The notes under the pieces were generated by a model, which saw only the letters and a list, made by a program, of their open reading frames with translations, did not search any database and was not told the DNA's origin. Both the position numbers and the translations under genes were made by a program. From positions 1,860,001 through 1,924,000 of the forward strand of contig AP024889.1 in assembly GCA_024347015.1 (NCBI GenBank): a stretch of DNA of 64,000 nt. The letters are read 5' to 3'. Shown one piece after another: positions 27,380-35,805 of this stretch (the stretch's first letter is position 1; each line of letters begins with the position of its first letter). The stretch comes from Vibrio pectenicida (GTDB taxonomy: Bacteria > Pseudomonadota > Gammaproteobacteria > Enterobacterales > Vibrionaceae).

Positions 27380-27530
27380 TGAGCTTTTCTATTGCGAGAA
27401 AATCAAGAGAATGATAGTATCCGCGCTCGCTGGGGAGTTACTACCAATTTCTCCTTTGGCGATATACCACATCACGGCGAGGTCGCATTGCTGGGTGTGA
27501 AGTTCATTATTAATTTTGAGAGTAAATACT
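27380..27530 (+). promoter_or_regulatory. rplY leader, probable L25 autoregulatory RNA
   Basis: The 150 bases before rplY are GC-richer than the flanks and fold-prone. They contain TTGCGAGAAAAT and, soon after, AATGATAGTAT. These resemble the two strands of 5S rRNA loop E (GCGAGAGUAG and CGAUGGUAGU), the site bound by L25. Leader-mediated autoregulation of rplY through a 5S mimic has been described for gammaproteobacteria. Assignment here rests on the short sequence resemblance and position. Confidence 0.5.
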
Positions 27531-27809
27531 ATGAAATTTGAAGCAGTAGTACGTACTGAACTAGGTAAAGGTGCGAGCCGCCGCCTACGTCATGTTGGTC
27601 AATTCCCTGCTATCGTATACGGTGGCGAAGCTGCACCTGTATCTATCGTTCTTAACCACGACGAGATCGTTAACCAAATGGATAAGCCTGAGTTCTACGA
27701 GGGTCTTGTTCTTGTGATCGACGGCGCTGAAGTGAAAGTTAAGCCACAAGACGTTCAACGTCACGCTTTTAAGCCAAAAGTTGAGCACATGGACTTCATC
27801 CGTATCTAA
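27531..27809 (+). CDS. rplY: 50S ribosomal protein L25 (short form)
   Basis: The product is 92 aa from ATG 27531, matching the E. coli-length L25 without the CTC extension. A slightly longer frame has no support. [32 protein letters not shown] and the C-terminal [22 protein letters not shown] are diagnostic. Codon use is strongly biased (cgt, ggt, gtt), as expected for a highly expressed gene and unlike its neighbours. L25 binds loop E of 5S rRNA. In E. coli rplY directly follows radD; here about 10 kb separates them. Confidence 0.97.
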   Translation: MKFEAVVRTELGKGASRRLRHVGQFPAIVYGGEAAPVSIVLNHDEIVNQMDKPEFYEGLVLVIDGAEVKVKPQDVQRHAFKPKVEHMDFIRI

Positions 27810-27892
27810 TTCCCCACCAAGGAATTTGTTGGATAAAATCCAGCCTTTTGCATAAAGAATATCGGCCTTACCATCCGAGACTTCTAAAATTC

Positions 27893-27923
27893 GAAACCCC
27901 GATGCTACCAACATCGGGGTTTC
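27893..27923. terminator. Stem-loop, probable rplY terminator
   Basis: GAAACCCCGATG (27893-27904) pairs perfectly with 27912-27923 around a 7-base loop. No long T run follows, so it may be a bidirectional or weak terminator for rplY. Confidence 0.6.
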
Positions 27924-28043
27924 ACCGTTTCTGAAGCCTAAAAAAACGAGTTGATTATAAAAGATCAGATACTTAGATTAACCATAGATTTTATGGGTGC
28001 CGTTATACAGTATTTTTCCAATACCAAATTTAGCTTGTTTTCT

Positions 28044-28196
28044 TCATAGAAATGACACTCTGAGAGTGCCCACAAACTCATTATCAAGATAGCGATATTC
28101 GCGAGAATATTTTTTTGCAATTGCTTCGAGTGGTGAGTTGGCCTCGACCAAAAAGTAACTGAACCAGTTGCTGATACAATATAGCTTTGTGAGCAT
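28044..28196 (-). CDS. 50-aa small protein with strong ribosome-binding site
   Basis: The frame runs from ATG 28196 to TGA 28044. It is preceded by AGAGGTTTAGG, an excellent Shine-Dalgarno region. The product starts MLTKLYCISNWFSYFLVEAN and continues with IAKKYSREYRYLDNEFVGTLRV. It is basic and amphipathic, with an aromatic N-terminal segment that might associate with the membrane. Composition and the ribosome site argue that it is real. I cannot name the family. An overlapping longer minus-strand frame here (27965-28243) looks non-coding. Confidence 0.6.
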   Translation of the reverse strand: MLTKLYCISNWFSYFLVEANSPLEAIAKKYSREYRYLDNEFVGTLRVSFL

Positions 28197-28351
28197 CCTA
28201 AACCTCTGTAGCTAAAATGCCAATGTAGATTGTGTAGTGACACAAATTTGCTAATGATTTTGCTAAATTAGCAATCAATTGATTATTTCAAGTATTGATG
28301 ATCCCACTAGCCAAATATGCTGTGTCTAAAGAAAACCGCTAGAATAAGCGG

Positions 28352-28807
28352 CTATTTATTGATTTGTTTCTTAAATATTTCGAATGCTTGTAAGGTATCA
28401 AAGTTTTCTGAAAATGAACTCAACTTGGTTAGCCTGTCGGCATTTTCTAGAAATTCTGAGTCTATATACTGTTTTTGACTGCTTAAAAGATCATTTTCCC
28501 TCAATGCAAGATACAAATCTAACGGCTCTCGATTGCCCGTGTTGATATATACAAGGAAAGATTGGTACAAATGCTCTTTGTCAGCCTTTTCTATGCACCG
28601 CTGAAAAGCGCGATGTTTCAATGTTAAAAGCATTGTCTTAATGACAGGTTCAGATTGCTTTATTAGCCACTCATCGCGCATATCACCATTTATTGGTTGA
28701 ATGACTGAACACTCGGCAAACTTATCGTTCAGCTCATCGTAGGAAGTTTGCACGTTGGCAATCGCGCTCGAAGACAGCAAAAATAAACTAGTAGCGAGTC
28801 GCATCAT
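28352..28807 (-). CDS. Secreted hypothetical protein
   Basis: The product is 151 aa from ATG 28807 (GGAA eight bases upstream). It begins with a clear signal peptide, MMRLATSLFLLSSSAIA, cleaved before NVQ. The mature part is helical and charged, with two cysteines (AECSVIQ and FQRCIEK) that could form a disulfide. Its start lies inside the end of the next gene upstream, so the pair is an operon. No family was recognised. Confidence 0.6.
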   Translation of the reverse strand: MMRLATSLFLLSSSAIANVQTSYDELNDKFAECSVIQPINGDMRDEWLIKQSEPVIKTMLLTLKHRAFQRCIEKADKEHLYQSFLVYINTGNREPLDLYLALRENDLLSSQKQYIDSEFLENADRLTKLSSFSENFDTLQAFEIFKKQINK

Positions 28808-29126
28808 ATACACATTTCCAAAATTTTAGCTCTTTACCGTTTGAGGTTAACCTCGCTCTATCAGCAATACGATTAACTAGCTCTTTAGTTACCACGTGTG
28901 TACCTGCCATGGCTTGACCGAATTTTTCCCAGTCGTGCTCATATATTGTATTCAATCTTTTCCCCGCACTCATACGACCTGAAAAAATTTGAATAAATTG
29001 TGATGCTGCGACCGACGTAGCCAACAAATTACCAAGTGCGACCTTTGATTCAATTTCATTTAAATAGTTTTGCATATTACGACTGATAACCATATCGTCA
29101 ATTTTGCAATAAGAGAGAACACCCAC
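28788..29126 (-). CDS. Hypothetical protein, paired with secreted partner
   Basis: The product is 112 aa from GTG 29126, with AGGAG nine bases upstream. It is soluble and helical. LNEIESKVALGNLLATSVAASQFIQIFSGRMSAGKRLNTIYEHDWEKFGQAMAGTH gives no family match that I know. It overlaps the downstream secreted-protein gene by 20 bp. The two-gene unit has no recognisable relatives nearby. Confidence 0.55.
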   Translation of the reverse strand: MGVLSYCKIDDMVISRNMQNYLNEIESKVALGNLLATSVAASQFIQIFSGRMSAGKRLNTIYEHDWEKFGQAMAGTHVVTKELVNRIADRARLTSNGKELKFWKCVYDATRY

Positions 29127-29429
29127 AGGCTTTACTCCTGATGAAAACAGATATTATATCGAAGTATTAATAACTTATAATAAAAATTTTAATATTTAGA
29201 ATTAAAGTCATATCGTGGTTCACATTTAATAAAAAATATATCAAATAATGGGTTGGATTAAGTCTCGCTAGCAAGAAAATGGACAATTATCAGTTAGCCA
29301 TAAAAAGTTACTTCGAAAGCCGCCTTAATACTCGTATGGTTTTTATTAGAATAATATGCATGGAAATGCAATGAGTAAGTCCATGCGAAAACATCCTCCT
29401 ATGAGATATAAACGCACATTTGAAATAAA
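29127..29429. other. AT-rich intergenic region
   Basis: These 303 bp lie between the Amt-kinase fusion (ending at 29430) and the small gene pair. The stretch is strongly AT-rich and should hold the promoter of the pair. No gene, repeat or clear terminator was seen. Confidence 0.5.
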
Positions 29430-31784
29430 TTAACTTATTTGAGGAGACACTGACGTAGTCTCTCCGCTCTCGTTATGAGGTGACTTATCAACGTGCTTAT
29501 TTATAGTTATAGTGAATTGGGTTCCTTTTCCTATTTCACTCTTAACATTTATATTTCCTGATAGCTTGCGGGTACAAATATTGTAAACCATATGCATACC
29601 AAGACCTGTACCACCTCGTGCTCTAAGAGTGGTGTAAAAAGGTTGGAATACTTTTTTAAGATTGTCTGGACTTATACCCACCCCATTGTCTTCAATGACG
29701 ATCTCAACATGACTATTTACTGATTTAGCTGTAATTATGATGGAATTGCTTTTCTCTTGATCTCTATTTTGAAAGCCATGTAGGGCACAATTGTTAAGCA
29801 ATTCTTCGATGACATATTGGAGAGACATCTTAGGCACGAACAACTCAAGGGTATCTTCACAATGAATCTCAACCGCAATATCCTGTTGTGCTAGGACATA
29901 TTTCAATAACATCACTGACTCTTCAAGCAACATCCTGATATTAATATTTGCAGGCTGCTCTAAAGACATCTTTTTATCCACTTGCTTAAGCTTGTTGACC
30001 AAAGTGACAGAACGTTCAATATTGTCTGAAATCATTTTGATGCAGTCATTAGAAATGTTGAGAAAGTGGGTAAGATCTGTGGTTGTAATGGTTTGTTCGG
30101 TAAATTTTTTCTCAAGCCCTAAGAATTGCTCACGCAGTAAAGAGAGGCTGGTGACTGAAATACCTAGGGGAGTATTAAGCTCGTGGGCAACACCAACAAC
30201 CATACCTGTCAGTGCAGACATTTTCTCAGCTTCCATTAACTGGTCTTGAGTGTGTTTGAAGTTTTCAATCAGAGTTTTAATGGAGTTTTCGCTAGATTGA
30301 AGCTGCTCGTTTTGAGTGGTGATCTCATCTTCTACTTCTGCAAGTAACGACCGTAAGCTAACAAGCATAGACTGCAATGATCTTGCCAAAATGTCCTTAT
30401 CGCTTCTCGGGAAGACAACAACCTCATCGAGGTTTCCTTTTGCTACATGGTGTAATGCCTCAATGTTTTTTTCCAAATCCCCCATTAAGTAATTAAATGC
30501 TATGGCAACATCGCCGGCTTCGGTACCATATTCGATCGGCGCCCTTTTGGTGTAGTCCCCACTAGTACTTATCTCTTCAATGGATTTCACCGTTTCAAGC
30601 CAGCTCATTTTAACGCCATGTTCTGCCACATTTAAACCCATTTTTTCTTTGTCGAGTGACACTCTGTGCAAGTCTAAGAACTTTAGAAAAAGAAATAACA
30701 CATAAGCATTTACGGCCACCCAAGCAACAATAACAATAATTCCTAATAACTGAATTCCTATATACATTGGCCAGCCACTGCTGTTGCTGTTCGCAGCATA
30801 GCCAGTAAATAGCACCCCTAATATACCGCAGAATAGGTGGACGGGAACGGCACCTACTGGATCGTCAATCTTAAGATAAATGAGTAACTTTTCGCCATAA
30901 AAAATGGTTAACGCAGCAATTGCTCCTAGCACAACGACTTGGTAAATATTGAGAACATCTGCACCAGCCGTCACGATAACTAGGCCACCGAGGATACAGT
31001 TAAGTATCAGAAAAACCGGGATATGGGGTTTATGCTGAAGAAATAGTAGTGCAAAAAATCCAGAAGTCACTCCTCCCAGTAGGGTATTGAGTAACACTTT
31101 GGGGACATCGTTGTTGAATTCGTAAAAGCTTCCTCCGTTAAACCCTAGCCAGCCAAACACCATCATAAAGACACCTATAGTGACAAGTGTATGGTTATAG
31201 GATGGAATTTCAATGGTTTCACTTATCTCCGAAAATCTATCGTGCCGAGGGCCAATCAATATGGTACCAATTAGACCAAAGAGCCCCCCTACGATATGTA
31301 CGGCCGCTCCACCAGCAAAATCGTGAAAACCTAACAAAGCGAGCCAAGAGTTAGGGTTCCATGCCCAATAACTTACCACGGGATAAGTCAAAATACCGAT
31401 AAATGCTGAAGCATATAGATAACCACGAAAGCTCATTCTTTCAGCTACACAACCAGACACAATGGTCGCAGCGGTGGTGACGAACATAATACTAAACATC
31501 GCCATACCATAGTATTCCGCTGTTAACGGAAAAGTGTCAAACGAGAAAAACGAGCTGCCGTTGGCAAGGTGGAACCCCAAAAATAGATATACAAAAGATA
31601 CTACAACAAAGTCAGCCAAGTTTTTCATGGCGACATTAACGGAATTTTTTGCTCGGACGCTGCCTGTTTCAACCAGTGTGAATCCCACCTGCATAAAAAA
31701 AGCAATGCAGGTGCAGACAATTAACCAGATTAGAGAAGGCTCATCGCCATTCATAACAAGGATAGCCCCTATTTTGCTGTCCAT
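29430..31784 (-). CDS. Ammonium transporter-histidine kinase fusion (Amt-HK)
   Basis: The product is 784 aa. Residues 10-370 are a complete Amt domain: VETGSVRAKNS, TTAATIVSGCVAER, D155 in GFHDFAGGAAVH, pore histidines H163 and H316 (VPVHLFCG), and GWLGFNGGS. The usual Amt tail follows (HRVSLDKEKMGLNVAEHG). Next are HAMP-like helices (about 395-480), a coiled coil, and a kinase with H534 in GVAHELNTPLG, N box EELLNNCALHG, G1 EDNGVGISPDN and G2 GTGLGMHMV. Known Amt sensors use the transporter fold to detect ammonium. Both pore histidines remain, so it could also conduct. No response regulator gene is adjacent; a chemoreceptor gene lies 44 bp upstream. Confidence 0.88.
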   Translation of the reverse strand: MDSKIGAILVMNGDEPSLIWLIVCTCIAFFMQVGFTLVETGSVRAKNSVNVAMKNLADFVVVSFVYLFLGFHLANGSSFFSFDTFPLTAEYYGMAMFSIMFVTTAATIVSGCVAERMSFRGYLYASAFIGILTYPVVSYWAWNPNSWLALLGFHDFAGGAAVHIVGGLFGLIGTILIGPRHDRFSEISETIEIPSYNHTLVTIGVFMMVFGWLGFNGGSFYEFNNDVPKVLLNTLLGGVTSGFFALLFLQHKPHIPVFLILNCILGGLVIVTAGADVLNIYQVVVLGAIAALTIFYGEKLLIYLKIDDPVGAVPVHLFCGILGVLFTGYAANSNSSGWPMYIGIQLLGIIVIVAWVAVNAYVLFLFLKFLDLHRVSLDKEKMGLNVAEHGVKMSWLETVKSIEEISTSGDYTKRAPIEYGTEAGDVAIAFNYLMGDLEKNIEALHHVAKGNLDEVVVFPRSDKDILARSLQSMLVSLRSLLAEVEDEITTQNEQLQSSENSIKTLIENFKHTQDQLMEAEKMSALTGMVVGVAHELNTPLGISVTSLSLLREQFLGLEKKFTEQTITTTDLTHFLNISNDCIKMISDNIERSVTLVNKLKQVDKKMSLEQPANINIRMLLEESVMLLKYVLAQQDIAVEIHCEDTLELFVPKMSLQYVIEELLNNCALHGFQNRDQEKSNSIIITAKSVNSHVEIVIEDNGVGISPDNLKKVFQPFYTTLRARGGTGLGMHMVYNICTRKLSGNINVKSEIGKGTQFTITINKHVDKSPHNESGETTSVSPQIS

Positions 31785-31828
31785 AAAACGTCACCGAGCG
31801 CTAGCTTTACTAGCTGTATAAATTTGGG

Positions 31829-34141
31829 CTAGTAAATAAATTTCGAAATTTCGAAATTTAGTTGCTCTGACTGAGAAGATAAATTCTTAAGAACGCTGTC
31901 CACATCAATCACTTGTTGAGAGACTTCAGACGACGAATCCGCAATAGAAGTAATACTGCTGCTAATATCATTTGTTACGGCTTGCTGTTCTTCTGTTGCC
32001 GCTGCTATCTGGATATTCATTTCATTTAAATCATTCAGCATATCAACTATTTGCTCAAGCATTTTGGAATTGGCATCACATGTTTCAACGCCCGCTGAGA
32101 CTGATTTATCGGCTGAACCTATGCATGATGAAACGCTGTCGGTTTCTCTTTGTAGTGACTCGATTTTCTCTCTAATTTCTTCTGTGGATGTTTGCGTTCT
32201 TCCTGCTAACGAGCGTACTTCATCTGCAACGACAGCGAACCCTCTCCCTTGCTCACCTGCACGGGCCGCTTCGATGGCGGCGTTGAGTGCAAGTAGGTTG
32301 GTTTGCTCTGCTATTCCTTGAATAACATCCAGCACTTCGGCAATCGACTTGCTTTCAGTGTGGAGTCGACCGATTGCTTCAACGGCTGTTTGCATTTCTG
32401 TATTAAGACGCAAAATCTCTGTACCCAAATTTTGTCCGACATTTGAAGCTTTGTTACCTGTTTTATTGCCGTCTTTGACAAATTCAGCTGCTCTTGCTGC
32501 AAAACTGGCTACCTCGCTAATCGAGGCACTCATTTGGTTAACGGCAGTGGCTACAGATTCAGCTCTTTGACTTTGCTCCTCAACTGTTATCCTTGTCGTA
32601 TTCATACTATCCGACATGTTTTTTGTATTCACATTGAGGCTATCTGAGGTTTGAGCAAACGTAACAATAATGCTTTGTAGCTGTGAAAACAGCTCGTTTA
32701 GGGCCTTCGCAAGATCGCCCATTTCATCTTTGCCTTCAGCGTTTAGTCTTGCGGTTAGATCATTGTTTTTACTGATCAGTTGAATTTTCTCACTCGCGGC
32801 TTTAATGGGTTTTGCAATACCGTTACCGACAAAAAAGGAGATGATAATTGCACACATTGTACCGATGGCGATCATAATTGTGACCGTTATGACATTAGAT
32901 CGCATCAGCGTAGTTAAATCCTCTAACGCTTCACTTTTATCGATTTCTGTTACGATTGCCCATTTTAATCCTGCGGCATCAATGGGTGAGTAGGTCGATA
33001 ACACTTCAACCCCACGGTAGTCTTTGATAAGATCTGAACCACTGTCTCCTTTCAAAGCCGCTTTGACACTGTCTGTGGCCACAGCTTGCTGGCCGATAGC
33101 GGATGATTTGCCTTTTATTTGTTCGATAGTTTCGGCTGAAATATTTACATTTTTCAGAGTTTCAAAGTACTCCTTGGGAGATTCCAACAAAAATCTAGAC
33201 TCGCTTCGTAGTATCATGTCAGGTCCAGCAAGATAACTCTCCCCAGAGACTCCGAGTCCCGCATTACTCCAATTTCCTTCAAAAGTCATGATGCCATTTA
33301 TTTTATCGATGGGCATTTGGAATATGATCACACCTTCATTTTTTCCATCGATAACAATAGGACTTGCCATGAATGAAGCTGGTGCTTCATAGGAAGGGAA
33401 ATAAGGTGCAAAATCTTCAAGATAATATTGTGACTCACTTTGATTTTTAGCTTGTTTATAGGCTTTTGCTAATCCAGTACTTGAATAAGGGCCTGATATT
33501 AAGTTGGTTGCGTAGTCGAGTTCCTTGAATACGGAGTAAACCACATTACCATTTACATCAACCAAGAAAATATCGTAATAACCAAATTCTTGTAAAAAGC
33601 GTCTGAGGCTAGGGTGATGTATCTTATGTACTCTGTCATATTGGGTGTCTAGTGAGTCTGCGTTTAATAAGTGTTTTTCTCCGAGAGGGTTTTGGTTAGC
33701 ACCTATATACCTTGCTTGTAACGCAGTTGCTGTTGGTGAAAGTGCTTTAAGCTTCCCTAACTCGTTTGCTGGGTTTCCACCATTTGATGCTTTGTAGTTA
33801 GATGCAAAGCTGGATGTGTAATACCGCTTTAATTTCTCTATGTCTTTAGCGTGAACTTGCTCTATAGGGTATTGTGAAAAGGCTGAAGAAAACTCTAGCA
33901 TGGCCTGTTGAGTACCATATGAACTGGCCATTGAAGTTAACTGACCTTTTATGGTCATAAAGTAGTTTTCGATTTCATTTTTTTTAATTTCTCTTACGGA
34001 GGTAAGTTGGTTTAAGGAACGTTTATATAGTGCTTCCTCTGCCAGTGATGCTGATTCCCAACCAATAAATACTCCAGCTGAGGTGATGGCTAAACTACAC
34101 ATCAGTGCAGAAGCTATGACTATTTTTGTGGCAATTTTCAT
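31829..34141 (-). CDS. Methyl-accepting chemotaxis protein
   Basis: The product is 770 aa. Membrane helix 1 (about 7-28) and helix 2 (about 417-438) enclose a periplasmic sensor of nearly 390 residues. Its size and the segments YDIFLVDVNGNVVYSVFKELDYATNL and SPIDAAGLKWAIVTEIDKSEAL indicate a Cache-type double domain. A HAMP domain (about 440-490) and the signalling domain follow, with the hairpin tip EQTNLLALNAAIEAARAGEQGRGFAVVADEVRSLAGRT. No C-terminal CheR-tethering pentapeptide is seen (end KFIY). It is followed on the same strand by the Amt-kinase gene, so the two may share a transcript and a nitrogen-related signal. Confidence 0.93.
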   Translation of the reverse strand: MKIATKIVIASALMCSLAITSAGVFIGWESASLAEEALYKRSLNQLTSVREIKKNEIENYFMTIKGQLTSMASSYGTQQAMLEFSSAFSQYPIEQVHAKDIEKLKRYYTSSFASNYKASNGGNPANELGKLKALSPTATALQARYIGANQNPLGEKHLLNADSLDTQYDRVHKIHHPSLRRFLQEFGYYDIFLVDVNGNVVYSVFKELDYATNLISGPYSSTGLAKAYKQAKNQSESQYYLEDFAPYFPSYEAPASFMASPIVIDGKNEGVIIFQMPIDKINGIMTFEGNWSNAGLGVSGESYLAGPDMILRSESRFLLESPKEYFETLKNVNISAETIEQIKGKSSAIGQQAVATDSVKAALKGDSGSDLIKDYRGVEVLSTYSPIDAAGLKWAIVTEIDKSEALEDLTTLMRSNVITVTIMIAIGTMCAIIISFFVGNGIAKPIKAASEKIQLISKNNDLTARLNAEGKDEMGDLAKALNELFSQLQSIIVTFAQTSDSLNVNTKNMSDSMNTTRITVEEQSQRAESVATAVNQMSASISEVASFAARAAEFVKDGNKTGNKASNVGQNLGTEILRLNTEMQTAVEAIGRLHTESKSIAEVLDVIQGIAEQTNLLALNAAIEAARAGEQGRGFAVVADEVRSLAGRTQTSTEEIREKIESLQRETDSVSSCIGSADKSVSAGVETCDANSKMLEQIVDMLNDLNEMNIQIAAATEEQQAVTNDISSSITSIADSSSEVSQQVIDVDSVLKNLSSQSEQLNFEISKFIY

Positions 34142-34737
34142 TTTGGTCGATCCTTGCTCCGCTATTTTCTTTCTGCCGAGTGCACCTAGAATGCATCGAA
34201 CTGCATTAATAACAGTAGTGTCATTAGTGGTGTTTTTGCAAATACGTTTTGCCTATAGCGTGTCGTGGAGAAGTGGCTCCAAATTTTCGGATATGATTTT
34301 AAGTGATTGTTCTGCTCTAATCAGAAACCTTGACTGAGGAAAATTCCCTTGGGCATCCACGGGTAAAACCATGGTTTTCTGTATCTACAGCGACTTCCAA
34401 AACAAGTCCCATGGTAAGACAGGTCTCTATATACGAGAAACTCATGAGGCCAAGTGGTTTGAAAAACAGTAAATAAGGAATAGAAGAACGACAGTTAAGA
34501 CACTCTGGGATGAGCGATTCAAATAGCAAGATAACTTGAAGACTACGATCATGCTATCTTTTGTTCAGAATGTGTTTTAGGGACAGCCTACCTCAGTAGT
34601 TGTTACCATTCAGTCAGGCTTTTCCTATAGCTCTATTCATGCTAGATGCCCCCTTAATTTTCAACAACTAGCATGAGCAGACGAACCTATAATGAAAAAT
34701 AAAGATAACATTAATTCAAAATTATTGTTTAGCTTTA
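34142..34737. other. 596-bp gene-poor stretch at island edge
   Basis: No convincing gene was found. The first 100 bp should hold the chemoreceptor promoter. The middle (about 34320-34520) reads partly open on the minus strand (VLEVAVDTENHGFTRG) and has a different composition from its flanks. It might be a decayed gene or mobile-element remnant, but I recognise no transposase motif and no terminal repeats. The recombinase gene begins the next block. Confidence 0.35.
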
Positions 34738-35331
34738 CTATGAGTCTATCCTTTCCGAGATATTCAGCGCATCCTCTATCTCGACCCCCAAATACCGAAT
34801 TGTATTATCCAGTTTCACATGTCCCAGTAATAGTTGAACAGCCCTAATGTTTTTGGTCCGAGCATAAATTAACGTCGCCTTTGTTCGACGCATTGAGTGC
34901 GTACCATAAAGATAAGGATCGTAGCCAAGTTCAGCTGCCCAACGGTGAATAATGGTGGCATAGTAACTATAGTTTATAGGTTTCCCTTGTTTGCGAGGGC
35001 TTGGGAAAAGATAGTCTGGCGCAGAAAGTTGACTGTGTATCAACCAATGACTCAAGGACTGTGCTGTACGGGAAGTGATTTCAAACTGTACCTTTCGGCC
35101 AGTTTTGCTTTGGCTGTAAAGCACACGATTTTGAATGACGCCGCCAGAAGAGATATCTCTTACTTTCATCCTGAGCAAGTCGCAAGAGCGTAACTTACAA
35201 TCGATCGCTAGGTTGAGCAACGCTAGCTCCATGATGTTACCTTCGATTTCGATCCTAGTACGAATCCGCCAGATATCCTCAAGCTTAAAGGGCTTTTTCT
35301 GCCCAGTTAGGTGACCTTTCTTCGTCCACAT
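34738..35331 (-). CDS. FimB-sized tyrosine recombinase
   Basis: The product is 197 aa; ATG is preceded by GGAGG. It consists of the catalytic domain only. The catalytic set is complete: R48 (CKLRSCDLLR), K76 (SQSKTGRK), H145 and R148 (GTHSMRRT), H171 (LLGHVKLD) and nucleophile Y180 (TIRYLG). The SAM-like core-binding domain of phage integrases is missing. That size and form match FimB/FimE invertases and a group of integron- or plasmid-associated recombinases. No flanking inverted repeats enclosing an invertible promoter were identified, so its substrate is unknown. Confidence 0.85.
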   Translation of the reverse strand: MWTKKGHLTGQKKPFKLEDIWRIRTRIEIEGNIMELALLNLAIDCKLRSCDLLRMKVRDISSGGVIQNRVLYSQSKTGRKVQFEITSRTAQSLSHWLIHSQLSAPDYLFPSPRKQGKPINYSYYATIIHRWAAELGYDPYLYGTHSMRRTKATLIYARTKNIRAVQLLLGHVKLDNTIRYLGVEIEDALNISERIDS

Positions 35332-35805
35332 AGTTGACCTCCAATATAATTTGAGAAGTGGCCCTATGAATTTTAGTTAGAGTTTAGAAACGATATATTG
35401 AATACTTATGCGGTTTAGAGACAAAAAGGGTTAGCTGTTTGAATGAGTTAGAGTATTTGATCTAGCCAACTTTGGGGCAAATCTTAGTTAGCTCATAAAA
35501 TAATGGTATACAAACTAAACATTACAAGTGTAGCGTTACGCATCACGCCGGGCTTTCATAAGTCAGATTGTTTAGTAATCCGAACCTTGGTGGTGGTGAC
35601 TTATGTAACCGAAAAATTTTTATTTCACGAGGGTCACCCTCGTTTGACCTGCAAATCATGTACAAAGAACCTATTTGGCAGAACATTACGTATTATTTTC
35701 TTACAAAGTCCGGGCTAAAATAGATCACAAATATAAAACCACACGCTTAATGAGGAAATAACAATCATGTAGCCTATGCGCAACTAAATACATAAAGAGA
35801 AAATC
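35332..35805. other. Intergenic region with palindrome and start-stop leader
   Basis: These 474 bp separate the recombinase and deaminase genes, which are divergently transcribed. A 17-base palindrome (ACGAGGGTCACCCTCGT, 35627-35643) could be a regulator or recombinase site. Just upstream of the deaminase, TGAGGAAA (35751-35758) precedes ATG TAG at 35767-35772, and a four-codon frame ATG CGC AAC TAA follows at 35776. Both could be minimal leader frames or the remains of an older start. No other gene was seen. Confidence 0.5.

Noticed and set aside
27965..28243. 92-aa minus-strand frame downstream of rplY
   Set aside because: Overlaps the 50-aa frame at 28044-28196, which has the better ribosome-binding site and more protein-like composition.
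34317..34529. 70-aa minus-strand frame, possible transposase remnant
   Set aside because: No transposase motif, terminal repeats or target duplication could be seen, so it is described only as an unassigned stretch.
35503..35718. 71-aa plus-strand frame between recombinase and deaminase
   Set aside because: No ribosome-binding site, no recognisable pattern, and it runs through the 35627-35643 palindrome.
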